Below, piece by piece: positions 35,056-43,831 of a DNA stretch of 64,000 bases. How positions within the stretch are numbered: position 1 is the stretch's first letter; each line of letters begins with the position of its first letter. The DNA is from Eubacteriales bacterium (GTDB lineage: Bacteria > Bacillota > Clostridia > Lachnospirales > Lachnospiraceae): NCBI GenBank assembly GCA_030531555.1, contig JAUNNI010000004.1, positions 24,273-88,272 of the forward strand. Reading direction: 5' to 3'. The translations under genes were made by a program, and so were the position numbers. A model generated the notes under the pieces. It was not told the DNA's origin, did no database searches, and was given only the letters and a program-made list of their open reading frames with translations.

Positions 35056-37200
35056 ATGGATATTTTAAAACAGCTGGCACAGGAATTAAAAATCGGCAAA
35101 GAACAGGCCGAGGCAGCGGTAAAACTCATTGATGAGGGAAATACCATTCCATTTATTGCCAGATATCGAAAAGAAGTAACCGGAGCCCTCAATGATGAAG
35201 TGCTTCGTAATCTTCATGAACGCTTACAATATCTGCGTAACTTAGAAGAAAAGAAACAGCAGGTCTTAGGAAGCATCGAAGAACAAGGAAAACTGACAGA
35301 AGAATTGAAAAAATCGATTCTTGCTGCCACTACTTTAGTGGCGGTGGACGATTTATATCGCCCATACCGACCAAAGAAAAGAACCCGCGCCACTATGGCA
35401 AGGGAAAAAGGGCTGGAGCCACTTTCCAACATTTTACTTTTACAGAAAACGAACCGCTCCATGGAGGAAGAAGCTGCCGCTTATGTGGATGAAGAAAAAG
35501 GAGTTTCCAATGTGGCAGATGCCATTGCCGGAGCAAAAGATATCCTTGCAGAGATGATTGCCGATAAGGCAGATTACCGTAAAAGCATCCGCCAGTGGAC
35601 CATGAAAGAAGGAAATCTGACATCAAAAGCAAAGGATGAAAAGGCAGAGTCTGTTTATGAAATGTATTATGATTTTACAGAGCCTCTGAAAAAAATGAGT
35701 GGGCATCGTGTCCTTGCCATCAACCGTGGAGAGAAGGAAAAATTCCTCACAGTAAAAGTGGAAGCTCCGGAACCACAGATTTTAAATGCACTGAACAAGG
35801 CTTTGATCGTTGGCAAGAACCCAAATACAGAGCCATATATGAAGGAAGCGATTACAGACAGCTATCAGCGTTTAATCGCACCTTCCATTGAAAGAGACAT
35901 TCGTAATGAACTGACAGAAAATGCGCAGGATGGAGCCATCACTGTTTTTGGCAAGAATTTAAAACAACTTCTCATGCAGCCACCAATCAAAGGGCAGACA
36001 GTCCTTGGATGGGACCCAGCGTTCCGTACCGGCTGCAAATTGGCCGTGGTGGATTCCACTGGCAAGGTACTTGATACCGTTGTTGTGTATCCGACCGAGC
36101 CACAGAAGAAGATTAAAGAAGCCAAACGTACCGTGCATGCCATGATTAAAAAGTATCACATTACTTTGATCAGTGTGGGAAATGGAACGGCTTCCCGTGA
36201 ATCCGAACAGGTCATTACGGAATTATTGAAAGAAATTCCAGAAAAGGTATCCTATGTGATCGTCAATGAAGCAGGGGCTTCCGTATATTCTGCAAGCAAG
36301 CTGGCAACCGAAGAATTCCCTAATTTTGATGTGGGACAGAGAAGTGCTGCTTCCATTGCAAGAAGATTGCAGGATCCTTTGTCTGAGCTGGTAAAGATTG
36401 AGCCAAAAGCCATCGGTGTTGGCCAGTATCAGCATGATATGAACCAGAAGAAGCTGGAAGAAGCCTTAAATGGCGTGGTAGAAGATTGTGTAAATGCCGT
36501 TGGTGTTGATTTAAATACTGCTTCCGTTTCCCTTCTTTCTTACATTTCCGGTATCAATAAGACCATCGCAAAAAACATTGTGGCTTATCGAGAAGAAAAT
36601 GGTTCTTTTACCAGCAGAAAAGAGCTCTTGAAAGTTCCAAAGATTGGACCAAAAGCATTCCAGCAGTGCGCCGGTTTCCTTCGTATTCCGGGAGGAAAGA
36701 ATCCTTTGGATAACACAGGGGTTCATCCGGAATCTTACGAAGCAGCAGAGAAATTGATCAAAACCATGGGATACGATGAAGAAACAGTGGCTCAGGGTGG
36801 ATTAAAATCTCTTGGCAAAAAAATTAAAAACCGTCAAAAGATGGCAGAGCAGCTGGAAATCGGTGAGATGACCCTCAACGATATCGTAGAGGAACTGGAA
36901 AAACCAGGAAGAGATCCTCGTAATGATATGCCAAAACCAATTCTTCGCACGGATGTTTTGAACATGGAAGACTTGAAAGAGGGCATGGTTTTAAAAGGAA
37001 CGGTGCGAAATGTTATTGATTTTGGCGCTTTTGTAGATATTGGAGTTCATCAGGATGGCCTGGTACATATTTCCCAGATGACAGACCGTTATATTAAGCA
37101 TCCGTTAGAGGTAGTCAGTGTAGGAGATATCGTTGATGTACAGGTTCTCAGTGTGGACCTTAAGAAAAAGAGAATCCAGTTAACCATGAAACTTTCTTAA
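35056..37200 (+). CDS. tex: Tex-family RNA-binding transcription accessory protein
   Basis: 714 residues. An N-terminal helical domain, a YqgF/RNase H-like domain ('VLGWDPAFRTGCKLAVVDSTG', about 320-440), helix-hairpin-helix segments ('YISGINKTIAKNIVAYREENGSF', 'LLKVPKIGPKAFQQCAGFLRI') and a C-terminal S1 RNA-binding domain ('GMVLKGTVRNVIDFGAFVDIG', from about 640). Tex proteins act on RNA polymerase and RNA; their exact role differs between species. Starts 15 bases after prfB, likely the same transcript. Confidence 0.95.
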   Translation: MDILKQLAQELKIGKEQAEAAVKLIDEGNTIPFIARYRKEVTGALNDEVLRNLHERLQYLRNLEEKKQQVLGSIEEQGKLTEELKKSILAATTLVAVDDLYRPYRPKKRTRATMAREKGLEPLSNILLLQKTNRSMEEEAAAYVDEEKGVSNVADAIAGAKDILAEMIADKADYRKSIRQWTMKEGNLTSKAKDEKAESVYEMYYDFTEPLKKMSGHRVLAINRGEKEKFLTVKVEAPEPQILNALNKALIVGKNPNTEPYMKEAITDSYQRLIAPSIERDIRNELTENAQDGAITVFGKNLKQLLMQPPIKGQTVLGWDPAFRTGCKLAVVDSTGKVLDTVVVYPTEPQKKIKEAKRTVHAMIKKYHITLISVGNGTASRESEQVITELLKEIPEKVSYVIVNEAGASVYSASKLATEEFPNFDVGQRSAASIARRLQDPLSELVKIEPKAIGVGQYQHDMNQKKLEEALNGVVEDCVNAVGVDLNTASVSLLSYISGINKTIAKNIVAYREENGSFTSRKELLKVPKIGPKAFQQCAGFLRIPGGKNPLDNTGVHPESYEAAEKLIKTMGYDEETVAQGGLKSLGKKIKNRQKMAEQLEIGEMTLNDIVEELEKPGRDPRNDMPKPILRTDVLNMEDLKEGMVLKGTVRNVIDFGAFVDIGVHQDGLVHISQMTDRYIKHPLEVVSVGDIVDVQVLSVDLKKKRIQLTMKLS

Positions 37201-37215
37201 AGAAAGGAGATTAAT

Positions 37216-37833
37216 ATGTCAAAATTAAATAAGATCAAAAATGTGAATCTTGCCGATTTAGATGCAGATCATACTTTAGAGAATGCTCTCTCAGAAGATA
37301 TGGCAGATCTTGCAGTAGATCCTACCGTTCCTCAGGTGACAGAGAAGATTGCTGATCCGGTAGGAAGAAATTATGAGATTATCTCAGAGATTACAGTGAA
37401 AGAAATCAGAGATTTCCTTTTAGGACATGCCTATCATCAGATTACTACCTATGCGATCTTATTGATGGGGATTGCCTATGGAGTGTTTATGTATTTCCAG
37501 TATAAAAATCCGATTGTTCCAGTAGCTGTTATTGTGTTTGTACTTTTATTCTATCCATTGATTCTCATGGGAAGAGCAAAAAAGATTAAAAATACGAACA
37601 AAACATTTTCAGAAACCTTCCACTATATGTTAGATGAAAAGGGATGTCATCTTCAGCTTAGCCATGAGGCAATCGATGTAGAATGGAAATATTTCCAGAA
37701 AATGATGAATGTTGGTTCTGCAGTTGTTGTTTACACCAACAAGAATAATGGATATATCATTCCGGTGAAGGATATGGGAGACAAAAAAGAAGAAATTATT
37801 GCCTTTCTTCAGGAAAAAATTGGAAGAAAATAA
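37216..37833 (+). CDS. YcxB-like membrane protein
   Basis: 205 residues. A soluble acidic head of about 75 residues, two membrane segments close together (about 78-97 and 100-118), then a basic stop (RAKKIKN) and a cytoplasmic beta-rich domain with 'YMLDEKGCHLQLSHEAIDVEWKYFQKMM..' that matches the pattern of YcxB-like C-terminal (PH-like) domains. Function unknown. RBS aaaggag. It is placed between tex and the t6A genes. Confidence 0.75.
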   Translation: MSKLNKIKNVNLADLDADHTLENALSEDMADLAVDPTVPQVTEKIADPVGRNYEIISEITVKEIRDFLLGHAYHQITTYAILLMGIAYGVFMYFQYKNPIVPVAVIVFVLLFYPLILMGRAKKIKNTNKTFSETFHYMLDEKGCHLQLSHEAIDVEWKYFQKMMNVGSAVVVYTNKNNGYIIPVKDMGDKKEEIIAFLQEKIGRK

Positions 37834-37845
37834 AAGGATAAAACG

Positions 37846-38274
37846 ATGATAATTGAAACTTTCTCAGCAGAGGAAACCTTTGCCTGCGGATATGAATTTG
37901 GGCAGAAGGCAGAAGCCGGCCAGGTCTTTTGTTTTTATGGAGATCTGGGGGTAGGAAAAACCGTTTTCACCCAGGGTTTTGCCAAAGGACTGGGGATTGA
38001 AGAGCCGGTCAGCAGTCCAACTTTCACCATCGTGCAGGTTTATGAAGAAGGTCGCCTTCCGCTGTATCATTTTGATGTATATCGCATCAGTGATCCTGAT
38101 GAGATGTATGAGATAGGCTTCGATGATTATATTGAGGGAGAGGGTGTCTGTTTTATTGAATGGGCAGAACTGATCGAGGAGATCCTGCCAGAAGAAAGAA
38201 CGGAGATCATCATCGAGAAGGATCTTTCCCGCGGATATGATTATCGACAAATTACCATCCGGGAGGTGAAGTAA
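37846..38274 (+). CDS. tsaE: tRNA t6A biosynthesis ATPase TsaE
   Basis: 142 residues. ATPase of the complex that makes threonylcarbamoyladenosine at position 37 of ANN-decoding tRNAs. Walker A 'GDLGVGKTVFTQGFA', switch segment 'SSPTFTIVQVYE', then 'HFDVYRI' and 'FIEWAE'. Its stop shares one base with the ATG of tsaB (TAATG), so the two are tightly coupled. Confidence 0.96.
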   Translation: MIIETFSAEETFACGYEFGQKAEAGQVFCFYGDLGVGKTVFTQGFAKGLGIEEPVSSPTFTIVQVYEEGRLPLYHFDVYRISDPDEMYEIGFDDYIEGEGVCFIEWAELIEEILPEERTEIIIEKDLSRGYDYRQITIREVK

Positions 38275-39008
38275 TGAGATTACTTGCTTTAGACAGTGCC
38301 GGCTTAGTGGCCAGTGTTGCACTGATGGAGGAGGAAAACCTCTTAGCGGAATACACGATGAATTTTAAAAAGACTCATTCCGAAACCCTACTTCCTATGA
38401 TTGACGCTATGGTGGAGCTTACGGGAGTGGATCTTCAGGATATTGATGCCATTGCTGTTTCAGCTGGTCCAGGATCTTTCACAGGTCTTCGTATTGGATC
38501 TGCCACAGCAAAAGGCCTGGGTCTGGCCCTTGGCAAGCCTTTGATTTCTGTGGGGACCTTAGAAGGAATGGCCTATCATTTTATGGAGAGCAATCTGCTC
38601 ATTTGCCCAATGATGGATGCCAGAAGAAAGCAGGTTTACACAGGAGTCTATCGCTTCATTGACGGAGTATTTACTACGGTCATGGAAGGAAGTGCCATGT
38701 CTGTGGAAGATTTAATGACATACTGTAATCAGCTTAATGAAACGGTACTCTTTTTAGGAGATGGGGTACCAGTTTATAAAAATATGATGGAGGAGCTTCT
38801 TACCGTTTCCCATCGCTATGCACCGGCTCATATGAACAGACAGAGAGCTTCTGCTGTGGCAGCAAGAGCATTTGACTTATATAAAGAAGGAAAAATTGAG
38901 ACGGCAGCAGAACATGCACCGGTCTATTTTAGAAAATCACAGGCAGAGCGCGAGTTAGAAGCCAAAGGGGAGCATTTGGATGCAGACAGCGTAAGTCGTG
39001 CACATTAA
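38274..39008 (+). CDS. tsaB: tRNA t6A biosynthesis protein TsaB
   Basis: 244 residues. The ASKHA-fold partner that forms a heterodimer with TsaD. The signature 'VSAGPGSFTGLRIG' follows 'IDAIAV', and the N-terminal 'LLALDSAGLVASVAL' is the phosphate-1-like strand. It overlaps tsaE by one base. Confidence 0.95.
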   Translation: MRLLALDSAGLVASVALMEEENLLAEYTMNFKKTHSETLLPMIDAMVELTGVDLQDIDAIAVSAGPGSFTGLRIGSATAKGLGLALGKPLISVGTLEGMAYHFMESNLLICPMMDARRKQVYTGVYRFIDGVFTTVMEGSAMSVEDLMTYCNQLNETVLFLGDGVPVYKNMMEELLTVSHRYAPAHMNRQRASAVAARAFDLYKEGKIETAAEHAPVYFRKSQAERELEAKGEHLDADSVSRAH

Positions 39009-39035
39009 TTGTTAAGTAAAAGGATAGATAAGAGA

Positions 39036-39482
39036 ATGATCTTATATCGACCAATGACAGAGCTGGATTGTGAGCAGGTTTCTTATTTGTATAAGGAATG
39101 CTTTTCACAGCCATGGAGTCTGTCAGCAATCAAAGAAATGTTTACCACGGATGGTTATATTTCTTTGGTCGCAGAAAATGATGAAAAAGAAATCATCGGT
39201 TATGTGGGAATGAAGACGGTTTTTGATGAGGCAGATATCACCAATGTTGCCGTTCTTCCTTCCATGCGAAAACAGGGAATTGCCAAAATTTTGCTGAGGG
39301 AATTGATGGAAGAGGCGAAGAAGAAAGGAATCATTTCAATTTTTCTTGAAGTCAGAGCTTCCAACATCCCGGCCATTACTCTTTATGAGCATGCAGATTT
39401 TAAAAACTGTGGCCGTCGTAAAAATTACTATCATGAACCAGAGGAAGATGCACTTCTCATGGTGTGGAATCAAGAAGCATAA
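39036..39482 (+). CDS. rimI: Ribosomal-protein-alanine N-acetyltransferase RimI
   Basis: 148 residues. GNAT acetyltransferase for the N-terminus of ribosomal protein S18 (in the best-studied case). The acetyl-CoA loop 'VLPSMRKQGIAKILL' and the RimI-type 'FLEVRASNIPAITLYEHADF' are present. I prefer ATG 39036; an upstream in-frame TTG (39009) directly abuts the tsaB stop and has no ribosome site, but the site for 39036 (AAAGGA) is also spaced rather widely, so this start is not certain. tsaB-rimI-tsaD is a common order. Confidence 0.92.
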   Translation: MILYRPMTELDCEQVSYLYKECFSQPWSLSAIKEMFTTDGYISLVAENDEKEIIGYVGMKTVFDEADITNVAVLPSMRKQGIAKILLRELMEEAKKKGIISIFLEVRASNIPAITLYEHADFKNCGRRKNYYHEPEEDALLMVWNQEA

Positions 39483-39515
39483 CGGATGAAGATTATGTAG
39501 AAAAGAGGAATTAAC

Positions 39516-40427
39516 ATGCTGGAATTATGTCTGCTTGGCTGTGGAGGAATGATGCCACTACCATATCGACGTCTGACATCCTTTATGGCCAGATATAATG
39601 GCAGCAGCATTTTGATTGATTGCGGAGAAGGAACACAGATTGGAATTAAACATCATGGCTGGAGCTTTAAACCCATTGATGTCATCTGTTTCACTCATTT
39701 CCATGCGGATCATATCAGTGGGCTTCCTGGTCTGCTTTTAACCCTTGGAAATTGTGACAGAACAGAGCCACTCCTGCTGGTTGGACCAAGAGGTTTAGAG
39801 CGAGTGGTGAACTCCCTTCGTGTGATTGCTCCGGATCTTCCATTTCCAATTCATTTTCATGAATTGACCGAAAAAGAAGAAAGTATAGATATGGGGGATT
39901 ACCGGATCGAAGCATTCCGTGTAAACCATAATGTTGTCTGTTACGGGTATGCCTTGTGTATCGACCGTGCGGGACGCTTTGATGTGGACCGTGCGAGAGC
40001 CAATGAAATCCCGATGAAATACTGGAGTCGCCTGCAAAAAGGAGAGACCATCGAAACCCCAGAGATGACTTACACCAGCGATATGGTACTGGGACCTGCC
40101 AGAAAGGGCTTAAAATGTGTTTATACTACAGATACCAGACCAACACCGCTGATTGCAGAATATGCAAAGGAAGCAGATTTGTTTGTCTGTGAGGGTATGT
40201 ATGGGGATCCTGCCAAAAAAGCAAAAGCGACAGAAAATAAACATATGATGATGAGTGAGGCTGCGCAGATTGCAGAAAAAGCGCAGGTAAAACAGCTTTG
40301 GCTGACCCATTACAGTCCATCCCTCGCCCATCCGGAAGAATATTTGGAAGAAACCAGAAAGATTTTTGCCGGTACAGAACTGGGCAAAGATGGAAAGAGT
40401 CTGGTTCTTCAGTTTGAGGAAGAATAA
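39516..40427 (+). CDS. rnz: Ribonuclease Z-like metallo-beta-lactamase-fold protein
   Basis: 303 residues. RNase Z trims the 3' end of tRNA precursors. The zinc site '[16 protein letters not shown]' is the family motif, with later ligands in '[10 protein letters not shown]', 'YTTDTRPT' and 'LTHYSPS'. The N-terminal '[22 protein letters not shown]' is typical of RNase Z. It is inserted between rimI and tsaD. Confidence 0.9.
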   Translation: MLELCLLGCGGMMPLPYRRLTSFMARYNGSSILIDCGEGTQIGIKHHGWSFKPIDVICFTHFHADHISGLPGLLLTLGNCDRTEPLLLVGPRGLERVVNSLRVIAPDLPFPIHFHELTEKEESIDMGDYRIEAFRVNHNVVCYGYALCIDRAGRFDVDRARANEIPMKYWSRLQKGETIETPEMTYTSDMVLGPARKGLKCVYTTDTRPTPLIAEYAKEADLFVCEGMYGDPAKKAKATENKHMMMSEAAQIAEKAQVKQLWLTHYSPSLAHPEEYLEETRKIFAGTELGKDGKSLVLQFEEE

Positions 40428-40428
40428 A

Positions 40429-41463
40429 ATGGAAAAGAAAAAAGACGATGTACTGATTCTTGCCATTGAGACATCCTGCGATGAGACTGCAGCAGCGGTT
40501 GTAAAAAATGGGCGTGATGTATTATCCAATGTCATTTATACCCAGATTAAGCTTCATACAGTTTTTGGTGGAGTGGTACCGGAAATTGCTTCCAGAAAGC
40601 ATATTGAAAAGATTAATCCGGTCATTGAAACCGCTTTGAAGGAAGCTGATGTGACTCTTGATGAGATCGATGCAATTGCAGTTACTTACGGACCAGGTCT
40701 GGTAGGTGCTCTCTTAGTAGGAGTCGCTGAGGCAAAAGCCATCGCTTATGGTGCCAAGAAAACACTGGTGGGTGTACACCATATCGAAGGACATATCAGT
40801 GCCAATTATATAGAACATAAAGAGTTAGAACCTCCATTTTTATGCCTGGTGGCATCTGGAGGACATTCTCACCTTGTACTTGTCAAAGACTATGGGGAAT
40901 ATGAGATTATCGGAAGAACCAGGGACGATGCAGCTGGAGAAGCATTTGACAAGGTGGCAAGAGCCATCGGTCTTGGTTATCCAGGAGGTCCTAAGGTGGA
41001 CAAACTGGCAAGAGAAGGCGATAAAAATGCCATCACATTTCCTCGTGCCAAGATTTCTGATAACCCGGATGATTTCAGCTTCAGTGGCTTGAAATCTGCG
41101 GTTTTAAATTATTTGAATCAATGTGAGATGAAGGGCGTGGAAGTAAATAAAGCCGATGTGGCAGCCTCCTTCCAGCAGTCAGTCATTGATGTTCTTACGG
41201 ACCATACTGTGGCAGCCGCCAAACGAATCGGTGTGGATAAAGTAGCGATTGCAGGTGGGGTTGCGTCCAACTCCTCTCTCCGCGAACAGATGAGAGAAGC
41301 TTGTGAAAAGAATCATATGACTTTTTATCATCCATCACCGGTCTACTGTACTGACAATGCAGCCATGATTGGTGTTGCCGGATATTATGAATATATCAAA
41401 GGGGTGAGTGATGGCTGGGATCTCAATGCCATTCCAAACCTGAAAATTGGAGAAAGAAAGTAA
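40429..41463 (+). CDS. tsaD: tRNA t6A threonylcarbamoyltransferase TsaD
   Basis: 344 residues. Transfers the threonylcarbamoyl group to A37. N-terminal '[15 protein letters not shown]', the metal-binding '[11 protein letters not shown]', then '[12 protein letters not shown]'-like and '[19 protein letters not shown]', and C-terminal '[11 protein letters not shown]' with '[10 protein letters not shown]'. The start is ATG 40429, one base after the RNase Z stop, with GAGGAAG upstream; the frame is open further up but inside the previous gene. Confidence 0.96.
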   Translation: MEKKKDDVLILAIETSCDETAAAVVKNGRDVLSNVIYTQIKLHTVFGGVVPEIASRKHIEKINPVIETALKEADVTLDEIDAIAVTYGPGLVGALLVGVAEAKAIAYGAKKTLVGVHHIEGHISANYIEHKELEPPFLCLVASGGHSHLVLVKDYGEYEIIGRTRDDAAGEAFDKVARAIGLGYPGGPKVDKLAREGDKNAITFPRAKISDNPDDFSFSGLKSAVLNYLNQCEMKGVEVNKADVAASFQQSVIDVLTDHTVAAAKRIGVDKVAIAGGVASNSSLREQMREACEKNHMTFYHPSPVYCTDNAAMIGVAGYYEYIKGVSDGWDLNAIPNLKIGERK

Positions 41464-41469
41464 GATATC

Positions 41470-42189
41470 ATGAGTCAGAAAAGAACAACTGCCATCGTGC
41501 TTGCCGCCGGGAAAGGCAGCCGTATGGGAGCAGGACAAAATAAAGTATATCTGGATCTTCATGGAAAGCCAGTGATGACCTATGCTTTGGAAGCCTATGA
41601 AAAGAGCCAGATTGATGAGATTATTGTTGTGGCCAGTCCGGGTGATGAAGCGTTTGTTGAAAAGGAAATGGTTCAAAAATATGGTTTTTCCAAAGTGAAA
41701 AAAGTCGTCGCTGGAGGACGAGAACGCTTTGAATCTGTTTATTTTGGGCTTTTGGCATGTGAAGAGACAAAAGAAGAACATTATATTCTTGTTCATGACA
41801 GCGCCAGAGTTTTTATCCGTCCTGAGCAGATCAATGAATGTATTGATGCGGTAGAAAAATATAAAGCCTGTACCATGGCAGTTCCAACGAAGGACACGAT
41901 TCGAATTATTGATGCGGAAGGGTATCCGGCCCTCACACCTAGAAGAAGCGATGTCTGGCAGATGCAGACTCCACAGTGTTTTATGCTTTCTGAAGGAATT
42001 GCAGCTTTTCAGGCAATGATGGAATCCGGGGATAGCGATATCACAGATGATGTCATGGTATTGGAGCGATATGGAAATCGACGTTCAAAAATGATCATGG
42101 GAAGCTATGAGAATATGAAATTAACAACACCGGAAGATATGATCGTCGGTGAGATGATTTTGAAGAGATATCTAGGAGATGAAGAATGA
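41470..42189 (+). CDS. ispD: 2-C-methyl-D-erythritol 4-phosphate cytidylyltransferase IspD
   Basis: 239 residues. Third step of the non-mevalonate isoprenoid pathway: joins CTP to MEP. The CTP-binding 'IVLAAGKGSRMGAGQNKVYL' and 'VHDSARVFI', then 'PTKDTIRII' and 'TPQCFMLSEGI', are typical. The gene ends in an ATGA overlap with the ClpX-like gene. No other genes of the pathway are in the window. Confidence 0.95.
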   Translation: MSQKRTTAIVLAAGKGSRMGAGQNKVYLDLHGKPVMTYALEAYEKSQIDEIIVVASPGDEAFVEKEMVQKYGFSKVKKVVAGGRERFESVYFGLLACEETKEEHYILVHDSARVFIRPEQINECIDAVEKYKACTMAVPTKDTIRIIDAEGYPALTPRRSDVWQMQTPQCFMLSEGIAAFQAMMESGDSDITDDVMVLERYGNRRSKMIMGSYENMKLTTPEDMIVGEMILKRYLGDEE

Positions 42190-43757
42190 TTAAAAATACA
42201 AACCATTGCATTGATTCCGAAGAAGAATTGAAGTTCGGTCCGATGGCTGAGGAAGAGCTCCTGCCGATCATGGATATGGAAGATGCAGAGGAATATGAAG
42301 AAGACGATGAGGATGATGACGAAGAGGAAGAAGAAGATTCTGAGCTCGAAGTTGTAGATGATGAGGACGATGAGCCTAAAAGAAAAGGCCCTTCTTATTG
42401 TAATATCTGTCATCGTGGGGAATCCCAGGGTGCCAGCTTAATCCATATGCCAAATAATATGTGTATCTGCACGGATTGTATGCAGCGATCCTTTGATTCC
42501 TTTGGCAATGGATTCCCAGGTGCTGGCGTTCAGTTTTTGGATTTATCCAATTTTGATATGAACAGCTTAAAAGACCTGAATTTGGGCGACCTTCTTTCTG
42601 GTTCCACCCCAATCAAAAAGCCAAACAAAGCCAAAAAGAAGAAAAAGAAGAACAAAGCAAAAGAGCCAGAGCTGACACTGAAAAATATCCCTGCGCCACA
42701 TCAGATCAAGGCAAGACTTGACGAGTATGTGATTGGTCAGGATTATGCGAAAAAAGTCATGTCCGTAGCCGTTTATAACCATTATAAACGAGTAATCACT
42801 AATACCATGGATGAAATTGAGATTGATAAATCCAACATGCTCATGATCGGACCAACCGGATGTGGTAAAACGCACCTGGTAAAAACTCTTGCCCGTCTTT
42901 TAAATGTACCATTGGCTATCTGTGATGCCACTTCTTTAACTGAGGCAGGCTATATCGGGGATGACGTAGAAAGCGTTCTTTCCAAGCTCCTTGCCAACGC
43001 AGAAAATGATGTGGAAAAGGCAGAAAGAGGGATCATTTTCATCGATGAGATTGATAAGATCGCAAAGAAGAAAAATACCACAAGCCGTGATGTCAGCGGA
43101 GAGTCTGTACAGCAGGCATTGCTGAAATTACTTGAGGGAAGCGAAGTGGAGGTGCCAATCGGTGCCAGTTCCAAAAATGCCATGGTTCCAACTACCATGA
43201 TGAATACAAGAAATATTTTATTTATTTGTGGAGGCGCATTCCCAGATCTTGAAAATATCATCAAAGAACGTATGACCAAACAGTCATCCATGGGCTTTAG
43301 AGCAGATTTAAAAGACAAGTATGACAATGAAAGAAACATGCTTCAGTATGTAAATATTGAGGATCTTCGTAAATTTGGTATGATTCCGGAATTCATCGGA
43401 AGACTTCCGATTCTCTTTACCCTCAATCCATTGTCAGAAAATATGCTGGTGGATATCTTAAAAGAGCCAAAGAATGCCATCATCAAGCAATATCAGAAAT
43501 TACTTGCTTTAGATGAAGTGGATCTTCAGTTCGAAGATGGCGCGCTTCATGCCATCGCAGAGCTTGCCATGGAGAAAAACACTGGTGCCAGAGCTCTCCG
43601 TGCTATCATTGAAAAATATATGCTGGATATCATGTTTGAGATTCCAAAAGATGATAATATCGGTCGTGTAACGATAACAGAAGATTATATTAGAAATAAT
43701 GGTCTTCCATTGATTGAAATGCGACAATTTTTACAATTGCAGCAAAAAAGTGAATAA
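42186..43757 (+). CDS. clpX: ClpX-type unfoldase with an acidic N-terminal extension
   Basis: 523 residues, about 100 longer than ordinary ClpX. In order: about 70 residues rich in Asp and Glu with long runs of acids; the zinc-binding domain ('CNIC' ... 'CICTDC'); a glycine/Leu linker; a strongly basic run of lysines (about 142-155); then a standard AAA+ core with Walker A 'GPTGCGKT', pore loop 'AGYIGDD', Walker B 'IIFIDEIDKI' and arginine-finger 'FIGRLPI'. A 'SMGF' at the ClpP-loop position suggests that it can still bind ClpP. It overlaps ispD by four bases; no clpP is near. It may be a second ClpX of the cell or the only one. Confidence 0.88.
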   Translation: MIKNTNHCIDSEEELKFGPMAEEELLPIMDMEDAEEYEEDDEDDDEEEEEDSELEVVDDEDDEPKRKGPSYCNICHRGESQGASLIHMPNNMCICTDCMQRSFDSFGNGFPGAGVQFLDLSNFDMNSLKDLNLGDLLSGSTPIKKPNKAKKKKKKNKAKEPELTLKNIPAPHQIKARLDEYVIGQDYAKKVMSVAVYNHYKRVITNTMDEIEIDKSNMLMIGPTGCGKTHLVKTLARLLNVPLAICDATSLTEAGYIGDDVESVLSKLLANAENDVEKAERGIIFIDEIDKIAKKKNTTSRDVSGESVQQALLKLLEGSEVEVPIGASSKNAMVPTTMMNTRNILFICGGAFPDLENIIKERMTKQSSMGFRADLKDKYDNERNMLQYVNIEDLRKFGMIPEFIGRLPILFTLNPLSENMLVDILKEPKNAIIKQYQKLLALDEVDLQFEDGALHAIAELAMEKNTGARALRAIIEKYMLDIMFEIPKDDNIGRVTITEDYIRNNGLPLIEMRQFLQLQQKSE

Positions 43758-43831
43758 GGTAAAATAGAACTATAGTTTTTTGTTAAAAGATATGTATTGG
43801 GAATTCTTGTGTATAAAAAGGGGGACAAAAT

